A stretch of 15,151 nt of DNA from an uncultured Oscillospiraceae bacterium (GTDB lineage: Bacteria > Bacillota > Clostridia > Oscillospirales > Oscillospiraceae), in NCBI GenBank assembly GCA_910585735.1, contig CAJUEU010000036.1, forward strand, positions 1-15,151, read 5' to 3'. Positions 1-5,976 of the stretch are shown here, piece by piece. The first letter of the stretch is position 1. Each line of letters opens with the position of its first letter. Position numbers and translations under genes: made by a program. The notes beneath the pieces were generated by a model. It saw only the letters and a list, made by a program, of their open reading frames with translations. It made no database searches and was not told where the DNA came from.

Positions 1-441
1 GGCTACACCCTTCAGGACGTGAAGGCGGGGGAGATCGCCCTTTTGAGCTCCAAGGTGAAGCTCTATGGGGAGGAAAAGGTGGCCCAGGAGCTGGGGGTGG
101 GCCTGCCCACCCTCCGGGACGTGGTGAAGGAGCTGATGAAGCCCGGCCGGGACCCCCGGGATGAGCTGCCCGCCCCGGTGCTCCGCAGCGACATTCTGGA
201 TATGAAGGATCTGAAACCCGGCATGGAGCTCACGGGCACGGTGCGCAACGTCATCGACTTCGGGGCCTTTGTGGACATCGGAGTTCACCAGGACGGGCTG
301 GTCCACATCTCTCAAATTTGTGACCGCTACATCAAGCACCCCTCCGAGGTCCTCAGCGTGGGGGACGTGGTCACCGTCTGGGTCCGTGAGGTGGACGAGG
401 GGAAAAAGCGCATCTCCCTCACCATGAAAAAACCCAAATGA
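1..441 (+). CDS. tex: Tex-family S1 RNA-binding protein, C-terminal fragment (5' truncated by window edge)
   Basis: The reading frame is open from base 1, so the gene begins upstream; the GTG at 19 is internal. About 146 residues remain. The first part (GYTLQDVKAGEIALLSS...) matches the helical region before the S1 domain in Tex. Next comes the link segment containing PGRDPRDELP and then LRSDILDMKDLKPGM. The end is one complete S1 domain (roughly bases 220-435), with the signatures GTVRNVIDFGAFVDIGVHQD, GLVHISQ and KHPSEVLSVGDVV. Tex (YhgF-like) is a cytoplasmic nucleic-acid-binding factor linked to transcription and RNA metabolism. The stop is TGA at 439-441... read as AAA TGA at the fragment's end. 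No convincing Rho-independent terminator follows. The family call is strong because the S1 domain and its upstream segment agree; the catalytic-like YqgF core lies outside the window. Confidence 0.9.
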   Translation, partial: GYTLQDVKAGEIALLSSKVKLYGEEKVAQELGVGLPTLRDVVKELMKPGRDPRDELPAPVLRSDILDMKDLKPGMELTGTVRNVIDFGAFVDIGVHQDGLVHISQICDRYIKHPSEVLSVGDVVTVWVREVDEGKKRISLTMKKPK

Positions 442-507
442 TAGAAGCTGAGACTGAACCGTAACGGCGGTGGGCGACGGCCTTCTCTGGCCCCCAGAAC
501 CCCCAAC

Positions 508-524
508 CCCTTGAAAATCAAGGG
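508..524 (+). other. Small perfect hairpin upstream of the XRE-membrane gene
   Basis: CCCTTGA at 508-514 and TCAAGGG at 518-524 form a 7-bp stem with a 3-base loop. It is not followed by a T-run, so it is a poor terminator. Its left part (509-519) is also the exact reverse complement of 611-621, which overlaps the ribosome binding site of the gene at 632, so the two pairings exclude each other. The rest of the 442-631 gap shows no recognisable gene or clear promoter. Confidence 0.5.
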
Positions 525-605
525 ATGCCACCTGAAGTTGCGTAAAAATAGCCCCAATTCCCACCCTGAGTTGGTGTCGCTTCGCCTGGGATAAGCGCAG
601 AATGG

Positions 606-661
606 GGACAGATTTTCAAGGAGGTAAAAACATGAACAATCATTTTCCACAAAATCTGTCC
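606..661 (+). promoter_or_regulatory. Inverted repeat enclosing the RBS and start codon of the XRE-membrane gene
   Basis: GGACAGATTTT at 606-616 and AAAATCTGTCC at 651-661 are a perfect 11-bp inverted repeat. The 34 bases between them hold the ribosome binding site AAGGAGGT (618-625) and the ATG at 632. In mRNA this could present the start site in a loop. In DNA it could be a two-half-site operator for an autoregulating XRE protein. The repeat is seen directly; the role is inferred. Confidence 0.5.
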
Positions 662-1546
662 ATCCTCCGCCGAAAGGCGGGTTACACCCAGGAGACTCTG
701 GCCGAAGCCTTGGGGGTCTCCCGCCAGGCGGTAGGCAAGTGGGAGTCCGGCCAGGCTCTGCCCGAGGCCGCCACCCTGCTCACCATGGCCGACCTGCTGG
801 GCTGCTCCCTGGACCTTCTTATGCGGGAGCCCCTCACTGAAGAGGGGGAGGTGGACGCCCTGGCCGTCGGCCGGGAGCGGGAGGAGGCGGACCAGGCCGT
901 CTATGACGCCTACCATGCCATGGTGGGGGACTTCTCCAAAAAGATCGCTGCCGGGGTCTTTCTGGTCCTCTTTGGGGTGGCTATGGCCGCCCTCACTGCC
1001 GCCCTGGGCCTTCCCGAGTGGACCGCGGTGGCCGCCCTTTTTGTGTTCCTCATCGCCGGAGTCTACCTTTTCATCACCGCCGGCATGGCCGAGGACGATT
1101 TTAAGGAGGAGTATCCCGAGGTGCCGCCCCTCTATGACCCGGAGGAAAAGCGGGAGTTTCAGCGCAGGTTCCGGCTGGGAGTGGCCCTCCCCATCATGGG
1201 GATCCTGGCTGACGCGGCGCTCTGCGGTATTTTGGGTACCATGCCCGGAGCCGAGACCAGGGAAATGTACATTGGCGCGCTCTTTCTGGCGGTCCTGACC
1301 CTGTGCGTGACCCCGCTGGTCTATCTGGGCTGCCTCTCCGCCCGGTACGAGCTGGAGGAGATGAGCGAGCGGGAGCGGAAAAGAAAGCGCGATTTCAGCG
1401 GCCCCATCATGATCCTGGCCACCGCCGGCTTCCTCCTCTGGGGACTGATGTGGGACGGCTGGCATGTGAGCTGGATCTGCTTTCTCATCGGAGCGGCGGG
1501 AGTTATTTTGTGCAAGGTGGTGCAGGATGGCCGGGACAGCCGTTGA
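632..1546 (+). CDS. XRE-family transcriptional regulator with C-terminal multi-pass membrane domain
   Basis: This 304-residue protein starts at ATG 632, preceded by AAGGAGGT (618-625) with a 6-base spacer. An ATG ten codons upstream (602) has no such site. Residues 8-62 are an HTH_3/XRE DNA-binding domain (RRKAGYTQETLAEALGVSRQ, then AVGKWESGQALPE). After an acidic linker (about 66-95), six hydrophobic stretches lie near 104-125, 130-150, 182-203, 212-235, 257-274 and 279-296, with a charged loop between the second and third and an RERKRKR cluster before the fifth. Such membrane-tethered XRE regulators are common in Clostridia, and their ligands are mostly unknown. It probably represses from the membrane or responds to an envelope signal; that is inference. 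The gene stands alone, convergent with the TM2 gene across a shared hairpin. Base composition is like that of the housekeeping genes, so it does not look foreign. Confidence 0.85.
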   Translation: MNNHFPQNLSILRRKAGYTQETLAEALGVSRQAVGKWESGQALPEAATLLTMADLLGCSLDLLMREPLTEEGEVDALAVGREREEADQAVYDAYHAMVGDFSKKIAAGVFLVLFGVAMAALTAALGLPEWTAVAALFVFLIAGVYLFITAGMAEDDFKEEYPEVPPLYDPEEKREFQRRFRLGVALPIMGILADAALCGILGTMPGAETREMYIGALFLAVLTLCVTPLVYLGCLSARYELEEMSERERKRKRDFSGPIMILATAGFLLWGLMWDGWHVSWICFLIGAAGVILCKVVQDGRDSR

Positions 1547-1608
1547 CCTGAGGGAGTAGATGTCCCCTGTCCCCCAGGGGAGGAGCTCACAAAGAAAAAC
1601 CCACTGGA

Positions 1609-1659
1609 AAAATAAAGCAGCGTCCCCGGAAGTGCCTTCCGGGGACGCCGCTTTATTTT
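1609..1659. terminator. Bidirectional Rho-independent terminator with GCGTCCCCGGAAG core
   Basis: The inverted repeat is AAAATAAAGC (1609-1618), one unpaired base, GCGTCCCCGGAAG (1620-1632), a TGC loop, CTTCCGGGGACGC (1636-1648), one unpaired base and GCTTTATTTT (1650-1659). The GC-rich stem flanked by A-rich and T-rich arms works in both directions. It lies between the convergent XRE-membrane gene and TM2 gene. The same 13+13-base core recurs at 2739-2767. Confidence 0.85.
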
Positions 1660-1665
1660 GTGGGA

Positions 1666-2001
1666 TCAAAGGATCATCATCAAATTGTTGTAATTAAGCT
1701 CTTTAGCCTTCTTTTGCACAGAAAACCAGTCGATAATAGTCAGTATTCCACAGAGGCCAAGGGTCAGTAGTTTCAGGATCCCCATGCCCGTATCACCCAG
1801 CATGAAACGGTCGATGCCCAAACTGCCCAGGAAAATAGACACCAGGAGAATAGTGGTGGGGTCTTTGAACTCGACGCCTGAAACCAGATTAAATTTATCC
1901 TCGTCAGCTTCGGCCAGCTTCTGCTTGATAAAGACGATCTTTTCTGCGGGCAAATACTTTTGATTGGTCATGACGAACATATCCACGCGGTCTTGGGTCA
2001 T
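1666..2001 (-). CDS. TM2 domain-containing membrane protein
   Basis: This 111-residue protein starts at ATG 1999-2001 behind a GAAGGAGAGAG purine-rich ribosome binding site. Residues 1-47 are a charged cytosolic segment (KYLPAEKIVFIKQKLAEAD). Residues 48-93 are a TM2 domain: a first helix ending in the turn GSLGIDRFMLGD (59-70), then GMGILKLLTLGLCGILTIID (72-91) and WF. The GxxGxDRFxLGD turn between two helices defines the family. TM2 proteins are small membrane proteins of mostly unknown biochemical role in bacteria. The start lies 20 bases after the stop of the DUF2752-like gene on the same strand, so the two are probably co-transcribed. The region is more AT-rich than its surroundings. The protein is complete and shows no frameshift. 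Confidence 0.88.
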   Translation of the reverse strand: MTQDRVDMFVMTNQKYLPAEKIVFIKQKLAEADEDKFNLVSGVEFKDPTTILLVSIFLGSLGIDRFMLGDTGMGILKLLTLGLCGILTIIDWFSVQKKAKELNYNNLMMIL

Positions 2002-2021
2002 TTTTCTCTCTCCTTCTATTT

Positions 2022-2366
2022 TTATTTCATACTACGGTATATGTGATAGCCAAACAGCAAAAAGGCATAGAGCAAGATGGCTGTGTCCAGAAGACAAACT
2101 TTTTTCTGCTTTTTGTTGGAGCTGTATACAAATAGCAGCACGAACAGAGGAACCGTAAGGAAAAGGGCATGCTGTTCCAACGCGCTGTGTAGATCTCCAC
2201 TCAAAAATGACAGCCAGGCCCGTGTCAGGCCACAGCCGGGGCATTTGAGGTGAAAAAGGCGAAAAATAGGACAGCCCCAAACACATTGCAGAAACAAAAG
2301 TGAAAAAAGGAAGCCTGCGGAAGAAACAGATCTTAATAGGTTTTTTTCTCTATGCATGCATGGCAT
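2022..2366 (-). CDS. DUF2752-like small membrane protein with CPGCG motif
   Basis: About 114 residues from the ATG at 2364-2366; an in-frame ATG at 2355-2357 is the alternative. A TTG at 2418-2420 extends the frame but lies upstream of the predicted promoter and lacks a ribosome binding site, so it is rejected. The ATG at 2366 follows GGGAG with a very short spacer, so the exact start is uncertain. The protein has a hydrophobic segment (about 15-31), then WGCPIF (C32), CPGCGLTRA (C42, C45) and LSGDLHSALEQHALF, then two more hydrophobic segments (about 66-80 and 94-108). The order CP...CPGCGxTRA...GD...A...H is the DUF2752 pattern. Function is unknown; the three cysteines could bind a metal or form disulfides, which is inference. 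It is the first gene of the TM2 operon and divergent from the XRE gene at 2463. Confidence 0.8.
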   Translation of the reverse strand: MPCMHREKNLLRSVSSAGFLFSLLFLQCVWGCPIFRLFHLKCPGCGLTRAWLSFLSGDLHSALEQHALFLTVPLFVLLFVYSSNKKQKKVCLLDTAILLYAFLLFGYHIYRSMK

Positions 2367-2383
2367 CACTCCCGAAAGTACAA

Positions 2384-2409
2384 TATAAAAATACCATAGT
2401 ATTTTTATA
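2384..2409. promoter_or_regulatory. 26-bp palindromic operator candidate in the divergent promoter region
   Basis: TATAAAAATAC (2384-2394) and GTATTTTTATA (2399-2409) are perfect 11-bp arms around a CATA centre. The palindrome covers the -10 box and most of the spacer of the predicted DUF2752/TM2 promoter, a position suited to repression. Its 11-base stretch TACCATAGTAT (2392-2402) is repeated with one change at 2426-2436, 34 bases away. Binding by the neighbouring XRE protein is inferred. Confidence 0.65.
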
Positions 2410-2416
2410 AAGTCAA
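2388..2416 (-). promoter_or_regulatory. Sigma-A-type promoter of the DUF2752-TM2 operon
   Basis: Read on the minus strand: -35 TTGACT (2411-2416), a 17-base spacer and -10 TATTTT (2388-2393). Transcription should start near 2381, about 15 bases before the ATG at 2366. This placement argues against translation starting at 2420. Confidence 0.65.
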
Positions 2417-2425
2417 GCAAAATAG

Positions 2426-2440
2426 TACGATAGTATCGTA
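2426..2440. promoter_or_regulatory. Second palindromic operator candidate next to the XRE gene
   Basis: TACGAT (2426-2431) and ATCGTA (2435-2440) flank AGT, a perfect 6-bp-arm palindrome 22 bases before the XRE start codon. It shares TAC(C/G)ATAGTAT with the palindrome at 2384-2409. It lies where the XRE promoter is expected, although I could not assign clear -35 and -10 boxes on the plus strand. It fits an autoregulatory site. Confidence 0.6.
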
Positions 2441-2462
2441 ATATTTTGTTGGAGGGGTAAAT

Positions 2463-2780
2463 ATGTTAAACCAGCAAATTCGGGAGCTTCGGATTTCAAG
2501 AAGAATGAGCCAAGTTGAACTTGCGAAAGCGTTAAGTGTAACAAAGCAAAGCGTTTCGAATTGGGAGAATGATAACATACAGCCCTCTGTGGAAATGCTT
2601 ATAAAGATTGCAAAGGTTTTTTCTGTTTCAACAGACTATCTTTTAGGGCTTGAAACGGAAGACCATGTTGATGTAAGCGGCTTATCCAATGAGGTCGTTT
2701 CTCATATCCGGCAAATTTTTGAAGAACAGGAAATAACAGCGTCCCCGGAAGGCTCTTCCGGGGACGCTGTTATTTTGTAG
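2463..2780 (+). CDS. Small XRE-family transcriptional regulator with hairpin-encoded C-terminus
   Basis: This 105-residue protein starts at ATG 2463 after GGAGGGG (2451-2457). Residues 5-60 are a classic HTH_3 domain: IRELRISRRMSQVELAKALS, VTKQSVSNWEND, then IQPSVEMLIKIAKVFSVSTD and YLLGLE. A short linker follows (VDVSGLSNEVVSHIRQIFEE). The final residues (ITASPEGSSGDAVIL) are encoded by the hairpin at 2731-2775, and the TAG stop lies just beyond it (2778-2780). This suggests the original stop was lost and the terminator became coding. It is divergent from the DUF2752-TM2 operon and probably represses that operon and itself through the palindromes between them. AT-rich codon use matches its two divergent neighbours and differs from the flanking GC-rich genes, a sign of separate origin. 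Confidence 0.87.
   Translation: MLNQQIRELRISRRMSQVELAKALSVTKQSVSNWENDNIQPSVEMLIKIAKVFSVSTDYLLGLETEDHVDVSGLSNEVVSHIRQIFEEQEITASPEGSSGDAVIL
2731..2775. terminator. Perfect bidirectional hairpin terminator overlapping the XRE 3' end
   Basis: The 21-base arms 2731-2751 and 2755-2775 pair perfectly around a GCT loop. The core GCGTCCCCGGAAG...CTTCCGGGGACGC is identical to that at 1620-1648; the outer AAATAACA/TGTTATTT arms differ. It lies between the convergent XRE gene and the secreted-protein gene at 2788 and is inside the last codons of the former. Confidence 0.85.
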
Positions 2781-2787
2781 GAAAATC

Positions 2788-3924
2788 TTATCCCAGCTCT
2801 GTCTCAATGGGGAGGCGGCAGTGATAGCCGTCTGCCCGGATCTGAGACGTGACCTGGCTGATGGTGTAGGAATTGGCGGGGAGGGTAAGCCGGCCCTCCG
2901 TGCGCCGGGTGTTAAGATTGGCCAGCAGGGTGGCGGCGGTGGAGCCGGATACATTGCTCTGCCAGCACCGCCAGCCTTCCGCGCTGAGGGCCTGGGCCAG
3001 CTCGCCGGAAGCTGCGGCAATGCGGGTCCGGGTCCGGGCGATGTGAGAGAGGAGTACATTGCCCCGCTTCAGGGACTCCAGCGCCTCCTCCGTGGTGCCG
3101 CCTGTGGGGATCAGGCCCACAGAATGTCCTCCGGCCAACGCCCGGCGCACCAGAGCGCTTTGACCGGGCAAAGAATCGGGGGTAAAGAGAAAGAGCGCCT
3201 GAAACCCGTCAGGAAGGGCCAGGGTCAGATCCCCTTCCGCCTCAGAGGCGTCAATGGCCACATAGACCCGCACATGCTCCTTGGGGTTGGCGGTGGGGCC
3301 GGGCGGGGAGGAGGGCGTCGGCGTGACTGTGGGAGTGGGGGACGGCGTAGCCGTAACAGCAGGTGTGGGTTGGGGCTCCATGCTTTGCAGAACGGCGTTG
3401 TACCGGGAGAGCATAGCGCTGCTGGCGGCACTGAGAAAAACCAGGTCGCTGAGGCTGGCCGAGGAGTTGCAGATACGGATCAGGGTGCCCCGGTCTGGGG
3501 TGACCAGAAAGCTATACTGAAGGTTAAAGTAGCTGCATACGGCCTGAGCCGGGACATAGGGAATGTTGTTTCGGATCACCGCCCGGAAGTTCATCACGTT
3601 GCCGTCCCGGTCGGTACAGGTGCTGTCATTGACGGTAAAGGTCAGATTTCCATTGAGGGAGTAAAGGTTCAGAATTGTGCCCTTGTCCTGCTTAATGCCG
3701 TAGTAGACGCCAAGGTCGGTGCCGGTGGCGTCCTTGTCAAATACGGTGTAGGGGATATAGATGGTGCCGTTCACCGCCACAGGCAGGGTATTGCCCGGCA
3801 GGTCGCACATTTTGTCATTGGCGGCCAGCAGATAGATGGTGGTGGGGGCGCCCCAGGCGGAGAGGGAGAGGAACCCCAGGAAAAGGGCCAGGGTGCAGAA
3901 AAGGGCCGCGAAACGTTTTTTCAT
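2788..3924 (-). CDS. Secreted protein: copper-amine-oxidase-N-like region, Pro/Thr linker, degenerate deacetylase-like domain
   Basis: This 378-residue protein starts at ATG 3922-3924, preceded by AAAGGAG with an 8-base spacer. An upstream in-frame start at 3990 has neither this site nor a plausible N-terminus. Residues 1-25 are a signal peptide (MKKRFAALF..., probable cleavage after AWG). Residues 27-150 resemble a copper amine oxidase N-terminal-like module, with short strands such as VNGTIYIPYTVF and IRNNIPYVPAQAVCSYFN. Residues 184-214 are a PT-rich linker. Residues 217-375 recall the NodB polysaccharide deacetylase fold (VYVAIDASE, then ALFLFTPDSL, LVRRALAGGHSVGLIPTGGT and EEALESLKRG). 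The acidic pair and the HxxxH metal site are absent, so it is probably not an enzyme. It may bind the cell wall; this is inference. It is monocistronic, 172 bases after ftsH. The gap 3925-4096 shows no gene or clear terminator. Confidence 0.75.
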   Translation of the reverse strand: MKKRFAALFCTLALFLGFLSLSAWGAPTTIYLLAANDKMCDLPGNTLPVAVNGTIYIPYTVFDKDATGTDLGVYYGIKQDKGTILNLYSLNGNLTFTVNDSTCTDRDGNVMNFRAVIRNNIPYVPAQAVCSYFNLQYSFLVTPDRGTLIRICNSSASLSDLVFLSAASSAMLSRYNAVLQSMEPQPTPAVTATPSPTPTVTPTPSSPPGPTANPKEHVRVYVAIDASEAEGDLTLALPDGFQALFLFTPDSLPGQSALVRRALAGGHSVGLIPTGGTTEEALESLKRGNVLLSHIARTRTRIAAASGELAQALSAEGWRCWQSNVSGSTAATLLANLNTRRTEGRLTLPANSYTISQVTSQIRADGYHCRLPIETELG

Positions 3925-4096
3925 GGGGTCAACTCCTTTCTGACCGGGGAACAAACAGGACAGAAGAACAACCATGACAATGTCCGTCACACAGGAACAA
4001 ATGTGGAAAAATGTATTTCACCACACGCTAACCGTCCCTCTGCCCTGTTTCTGTCTTTCTGAATGGTTTGACGCTGCCGGACGAAAAAAGTTCCGT

Positions 4097-5938
4097 TCAG
4101 GGCTCGGTCATCAGCTTCTCAAAGGTCTCGCCGTCCATGGACTCGTGCTCCAGAAGATACTGGGCCACCCGCTCAAGAAGAGCCCGGTCCCGGGTGAGCA
4201 CGGTCTTGCAAACGGCGTAAGCCCCGTCCAAAAGGGATTTGACCTCCTCGTCGATGAGGGCGGCCACCTCCTCGGAATAGGTCTTGGCCTGGGCCATGCT
4301 CCGGCCGATAAAGACCTCGTCGTGGCCGGAATCGAAAACCACATTGCCCAGCTTATCGCTCATGCCGTAGCGCATCACCATGTTTCGGGCGATGTGGCTG
4401 GCGTTTTGAAGGTCGCTTCCCGCCCCTGTGGAGATGTCCCCAAGAACCAGCTCCTCAGCGCACCGTCCGCCCAGGCAGACGGCGATGCGGTCGGTGAGCT
4501 CCTGCCGGGACTGGAAGGACTTGTCTTCCTTGGGCAGGTGGATGGTCATGCCTCCCGCCATACCCCGGGGAATGATCGTGACCGAATGGACCGGGTCCTG
4601 GCTGGGAAGGGCGTGGATCATCAGGGCGTGTCCCGCCTCGTGGTAGGCGGTGAGCTGCCGCTCCCGCTCAATGACTTTCCGGCTCTTTTTCTCGGGGCCG
4701 GCCAGCACCTTGATGATGGATTCCTGAATGTCCTCCATGCGGATAAAGGGACTGCGGTTCTTGGCCGCCCGAAGGGCGGATTCGTTCATCAGGTTTTCCA
4801 GGTCGGCGCCGGTGAAGCCGGCGGTGGAGCGGGCCACGATGGACAGGTCCACGTCGTCAGCCAGGGGCTTGTTCCGGGTGTGAACACGAAGAATGTCCTC
4901 CCGGCCCTTCACGTCGGGGGCGCCCACATAGACCTGCCGGTCGAACCGGCCGGGACGGAGAATGGCCGGGTCCAGAATATCCACCCGGTTGGTGGCGGCC
5001 AGGACCACCACGCCCTCGTTGGCGGTAAAGCCGTCCATCTCCACCAGAAGCTGGTTCAGAGTTTGCTCCCGCTCGTCGTGGCCGCCGCCCAGGCCGGCGC
5101 CCCGCTGCCGGGCCACGGCGTCGATCTCATCGATGAATACGATGGCGGGGGAGTCCTTCTTGGCCTGGTCGAACAGGTCCCGGACCCGGCCCGCGCCTAC
5201 GCCTACATAAAGCTCCACGAAATCAGAGCCCGAAATGGACAGAAAGCCCACCCCGGCCTCTCCGGCCACCGCTTTGGCCAGCAGGGTCTTGCCGGTGCCC
5301 GGAGGGCCCACCAGCAGGATGCCCTTGGGGATCCGGGCGCCCAGCTTCAGGTAGCGCTCAGGCTCCTGCAGGAAATTGACAACCTCCTGAAGCTCGGCCT
5401 TTTCCTCGTCGGCGCCCGCCACGTCGGCAAAGGTGACGTGGTTTCCCTCGGCGTTGAGGGTCCTGGCCTTGGCCCGGCTGAAATGGCTGGGGTCCCGGCC
5501 TCCCATGCCGCCGCTCCCGCCGCCCGCGCCCAGCTGGCGGGACATGAGGGTGAAAAAGAGCAGAACAAAGAGAGCCCCGATAACAAGCCAGGGCAGGAAA
5601 TTGGTCCACCAGGGCATAACGCTGTCCGGCGGATAGTCATAGCTGGAGATGATCCCCTGGCGGTGCTGCTCCACCAGGAGGTCGTTGAATTCCTCATAGA
5701 AAAGCTCCAGGCTGTAGATCTTGGAGCGCACGGTGCTGCCGTCCTTGAGGACCATGGTGAGGGTGTTGTCCTTCACGGCGGCGGTTTCCACCTGATGGGT
5801 CTCAATGAGGGTACGGACCTCGGCCCAGGTAGGGGCGGGGGAGGAGTCCAGAGCCTTGAGGGCAAAGAAGGCGCAAAATAGAATGACCCCGATCAGCCCA
5901 AGAAAGGCGATGTCCCGGGCGGAGAATTTTTTATCCAA
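4097..5938 (-). CDS. ftsH: ATP-dependent zinc metalloprotease FtsH
   Basis: A 613-residue membrane-anchored AAA+ protease that degrades misfolded and regulatory membrane and cytosolic proteins. Two membrane helices (about 11-29 and 113-132) flank an external domain. After a GGGSGGMGG linker come Walker A GPPGTGKT (211-218), a pore segment FVELYVGVGAG (240-250), Walker B VFIDEID (267-273), the second region of homology with ATNRVDILDPAILRPGRFDR (315-334; R328 and R331 candidates for arginine fingers), the zinc site HEAGH (433-437) and the third zinc ligand D509 in GAGSD. All catalytic residues are present. The start is TTG at 5936-5938 with AAAGGA nine bases upstream; no in-frame ATG fits. The C-terminus stops soon after the protease domain, giving a compact form. 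It is the last gene of the operon, 38 bases after hpt. Confidence 0.96.
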   Translation of the reverse strand: MDKKFSARDIAFLGLIGVILFCAFFALKALDSSPAPTWAEVRTLIETHQVETAAVKDNTLTMVLKDGSTVRSKIYSLELFYEEFNDLLVEQHRQGIISSYDYPPDSVMPWWTNFLPWLVIGALFVLLFFTLMSRQLGAGGGSGGMGGRDPSHFSRAKARTLNAEGNHVTFADVAGADEEKAELQEVVNFLQEPERYLKLGARIPKGILLVGPPGTGKTLLAKAVAGEAGVGFLSISGSDFVELYVGVGAGRVRDLFDQAKKDSPAIVFIDEIDAVARQRGAGLGGGHDEREQTLNQLLVEMDGFTANEGVVVLAATNRVDILDPAILRPGRFDRQVYVGAPDVKGREDILRVHTRNKPLADDVDLSIVARSTAGFTGADLENLMNESALRAAKNRSPFIRMEDIQESIIKVLAGPEKKSRKVIERERQLTAYHEAGHALMIHALPSQDPVHSVTIIPRGMAGGMTIHLPKEDKSFQSRQELTDRIAVCLGGRCAEELVLGDISTGAGSDLQNASHIARNMVMRYGMSDKLGNVVFDSGHDEVFIGRSMAQAKTYSEEVAALIDEEVKSLLDGAYAVCKTVLTRDRALLERVAQYLLEHESMDGETFEKLMTEP

Positions 5939-5976
5939 GAAAGCACATCCTTTCGGAAGATAAGAGGGAAATAGGC

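Noticed and set aside
1564..1580. Small CCCCTG/CAGGGG hairpin after the XRE-membrane gene
   Set aside because: Only a 6-bp stem with no T-run; the strong terminator at 1609-1659 explains the 3' end.
518..1669. Minus-strand open frame of 383 codons opposite the XRE-membrane gene
   Set aside because: It starts inside the terminator hairpin, has no ribosome binding site and no domain; the plus-strand gene has a clear HTH and membrane helices.
2367..2420. Upstream TTG start extending the DUF2752-like protein
   Set aside because: The extension overlaps the predicted -35 and -10 boxes and lacks a ribosome binding site.
3280..3375. Repetitive GC-rich stretch that could be a tandem repeat or array
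   Set aside because: It encodes the Pro/Thr linker of the secreted protein; repeats are short and irregular, and there are no CRISPR-like spacers.
2821..4062. Plus-strand open frame opposite the secreted-protein gene
   Set aside because: Gly-rich antisense frame; the minus-strand gene has a ribosome binding site, a signal peptide and recognisable domains.
3974..5881. Long plus-strand open frame of about 635 codons opposite ftsH
   Set aside because: It is antisense to a complete FtsH with all catalytic motifs; the sequence is Gly/His/Val-rich and low in structure, as expected for GC-rich antisense frames, and it has no credible ribosome binding site.
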